From positions 179,094 through 243,093 of the forward strand of contig ONEB01000001.1 of assembly GCA_900316745.1 (NCBI GenBank): DNA of 64,000 nucleotides, read 5' to 3'. The translations under genes were made by a program, and so were the position numbers. This document shows, in pieces, positions 63,974-64,000 of the stretch. A model generated the notes under the pieces. That model saw nothing but the letters and a program-made list of their open reading frames with translations. It had not been told where the DNA came from and did not search any database. Within the stretch, counting starts at the first letter, position 1, and every line of letters starts with the position of its first letter. The DNA comes from an uncultured Eubacteriales bacterium (lineage in GTDB: Bacteria; Bacillota; Clostridia; Oscillospirales; Oscillospiraceae).

Positions 63974-64000
63974 TCCTTTTTGCGTTAAGCTGTAAGTGTC

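Overview
The window looks like chromosomal DNA from a GC-rich anaerobic member of the class Clostridia, most likely the Oscillospiraceae. This is inference from gene content: a GlgC/GlgD pair, an archaeal-type prolyl-tRNA synthetase, MreC/MreD/PBP2 next to Maf, DUF1700-like membrane proteins, many lipoproteins with lipobox signals, and strong TTGACA-N17-TATAAT promoters with AGGAGG ribosome sites. No rRNA, tRNA, CRISPR array or complete mobile element was seen.

Layout. 1-2.8 kb is a lower-GC accessory patch: an XRE-type regulator, two unrelated Nudix hydrolases, a cysteine-rich flavodoxin-like protein and a MazG-like enzyme, with scattered copies of the regulator's 3' end. It abuts the 3' end of guaA, a common integration site. 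2.9-6.1 kb holds guaA and mgtE. 6.1-17.5 kb is a long minus-strand block: a U32 peptidase, maf, mreC, mreD, PBP2, a methylglyoxal-synthase-like protein with altered catalytic residues, hisS, aspS and comM. 17.6-20.4 kb has a cluster of small exported and membrane proteins and a zinc-ribbon membrane protein. 20.4-26.3 kb holds a PfkB-family sugar kinase and glgC-glgD-glgP. 26.3-33.3 kb holds pth-prs, prfB, a lipoprotein and two FAD-dependent oxidoreductases. 33.3-37.1 kb holds a LysE-type exporter, a 5'-truncated membrane transporter, a broken ketopantoate-reductase-like gene and an intact paralogue. 37.1-46.6 kb holds a lipoprotein, a PspA/TPM pair, an SGNH hydrolase with SLH repeats, glycerate kinase with a divergent CdaR-type regulator, a MATE exporter and a Pr6Pr-like membrane protein. 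46.8-53.6 kb holds proS, a DUF1700-like pair, a LexA-like/Y-family polymerase/YolD damage-response operon and a GDPD-family protein. 53.7-58.3 kb is an operon headed by an unusual sigma factor. 58.5-63.9 kb holds gdhA, an orphan ABC substrate-binding lipoprotein and a P-type ATPase.

The most interesting system is the ECF sigma factor at 53776-55965. Its sigma-2 and sigma-4 regions are joined through an alanine-rich linker and one membrane helix to about 430 predicted extracytoplasmic residues, so sensor and sigma factor appear to be one polypeptide. It has a housekeeping-type promoter and, closer to the gene, an ECF-type promoter TTAAAC-N17-CGTCTATGG. The same element with the same spacing lies 36 kb away, upstream of the lipoprotein/small-membrane-protein cluster at 17771-19112. 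This suggests an autoregulated, membrane-tethered sigma factor whose regulon includes its own operon (lipoprotein, carbonic anhydrase, SGNH lipoprotein) and the distant cluster.

Other notable points: the mosaic of regulator 3' ends with a clean 399-bp mazG insert, a methylglyoxal-synthase-like protein lacking the catalytic Asp and His, a deletion-type junction near 35.07 kb that removes the 5' ends of two divergent genes, and several genes whose ribosome sites point to non-AUG starts.
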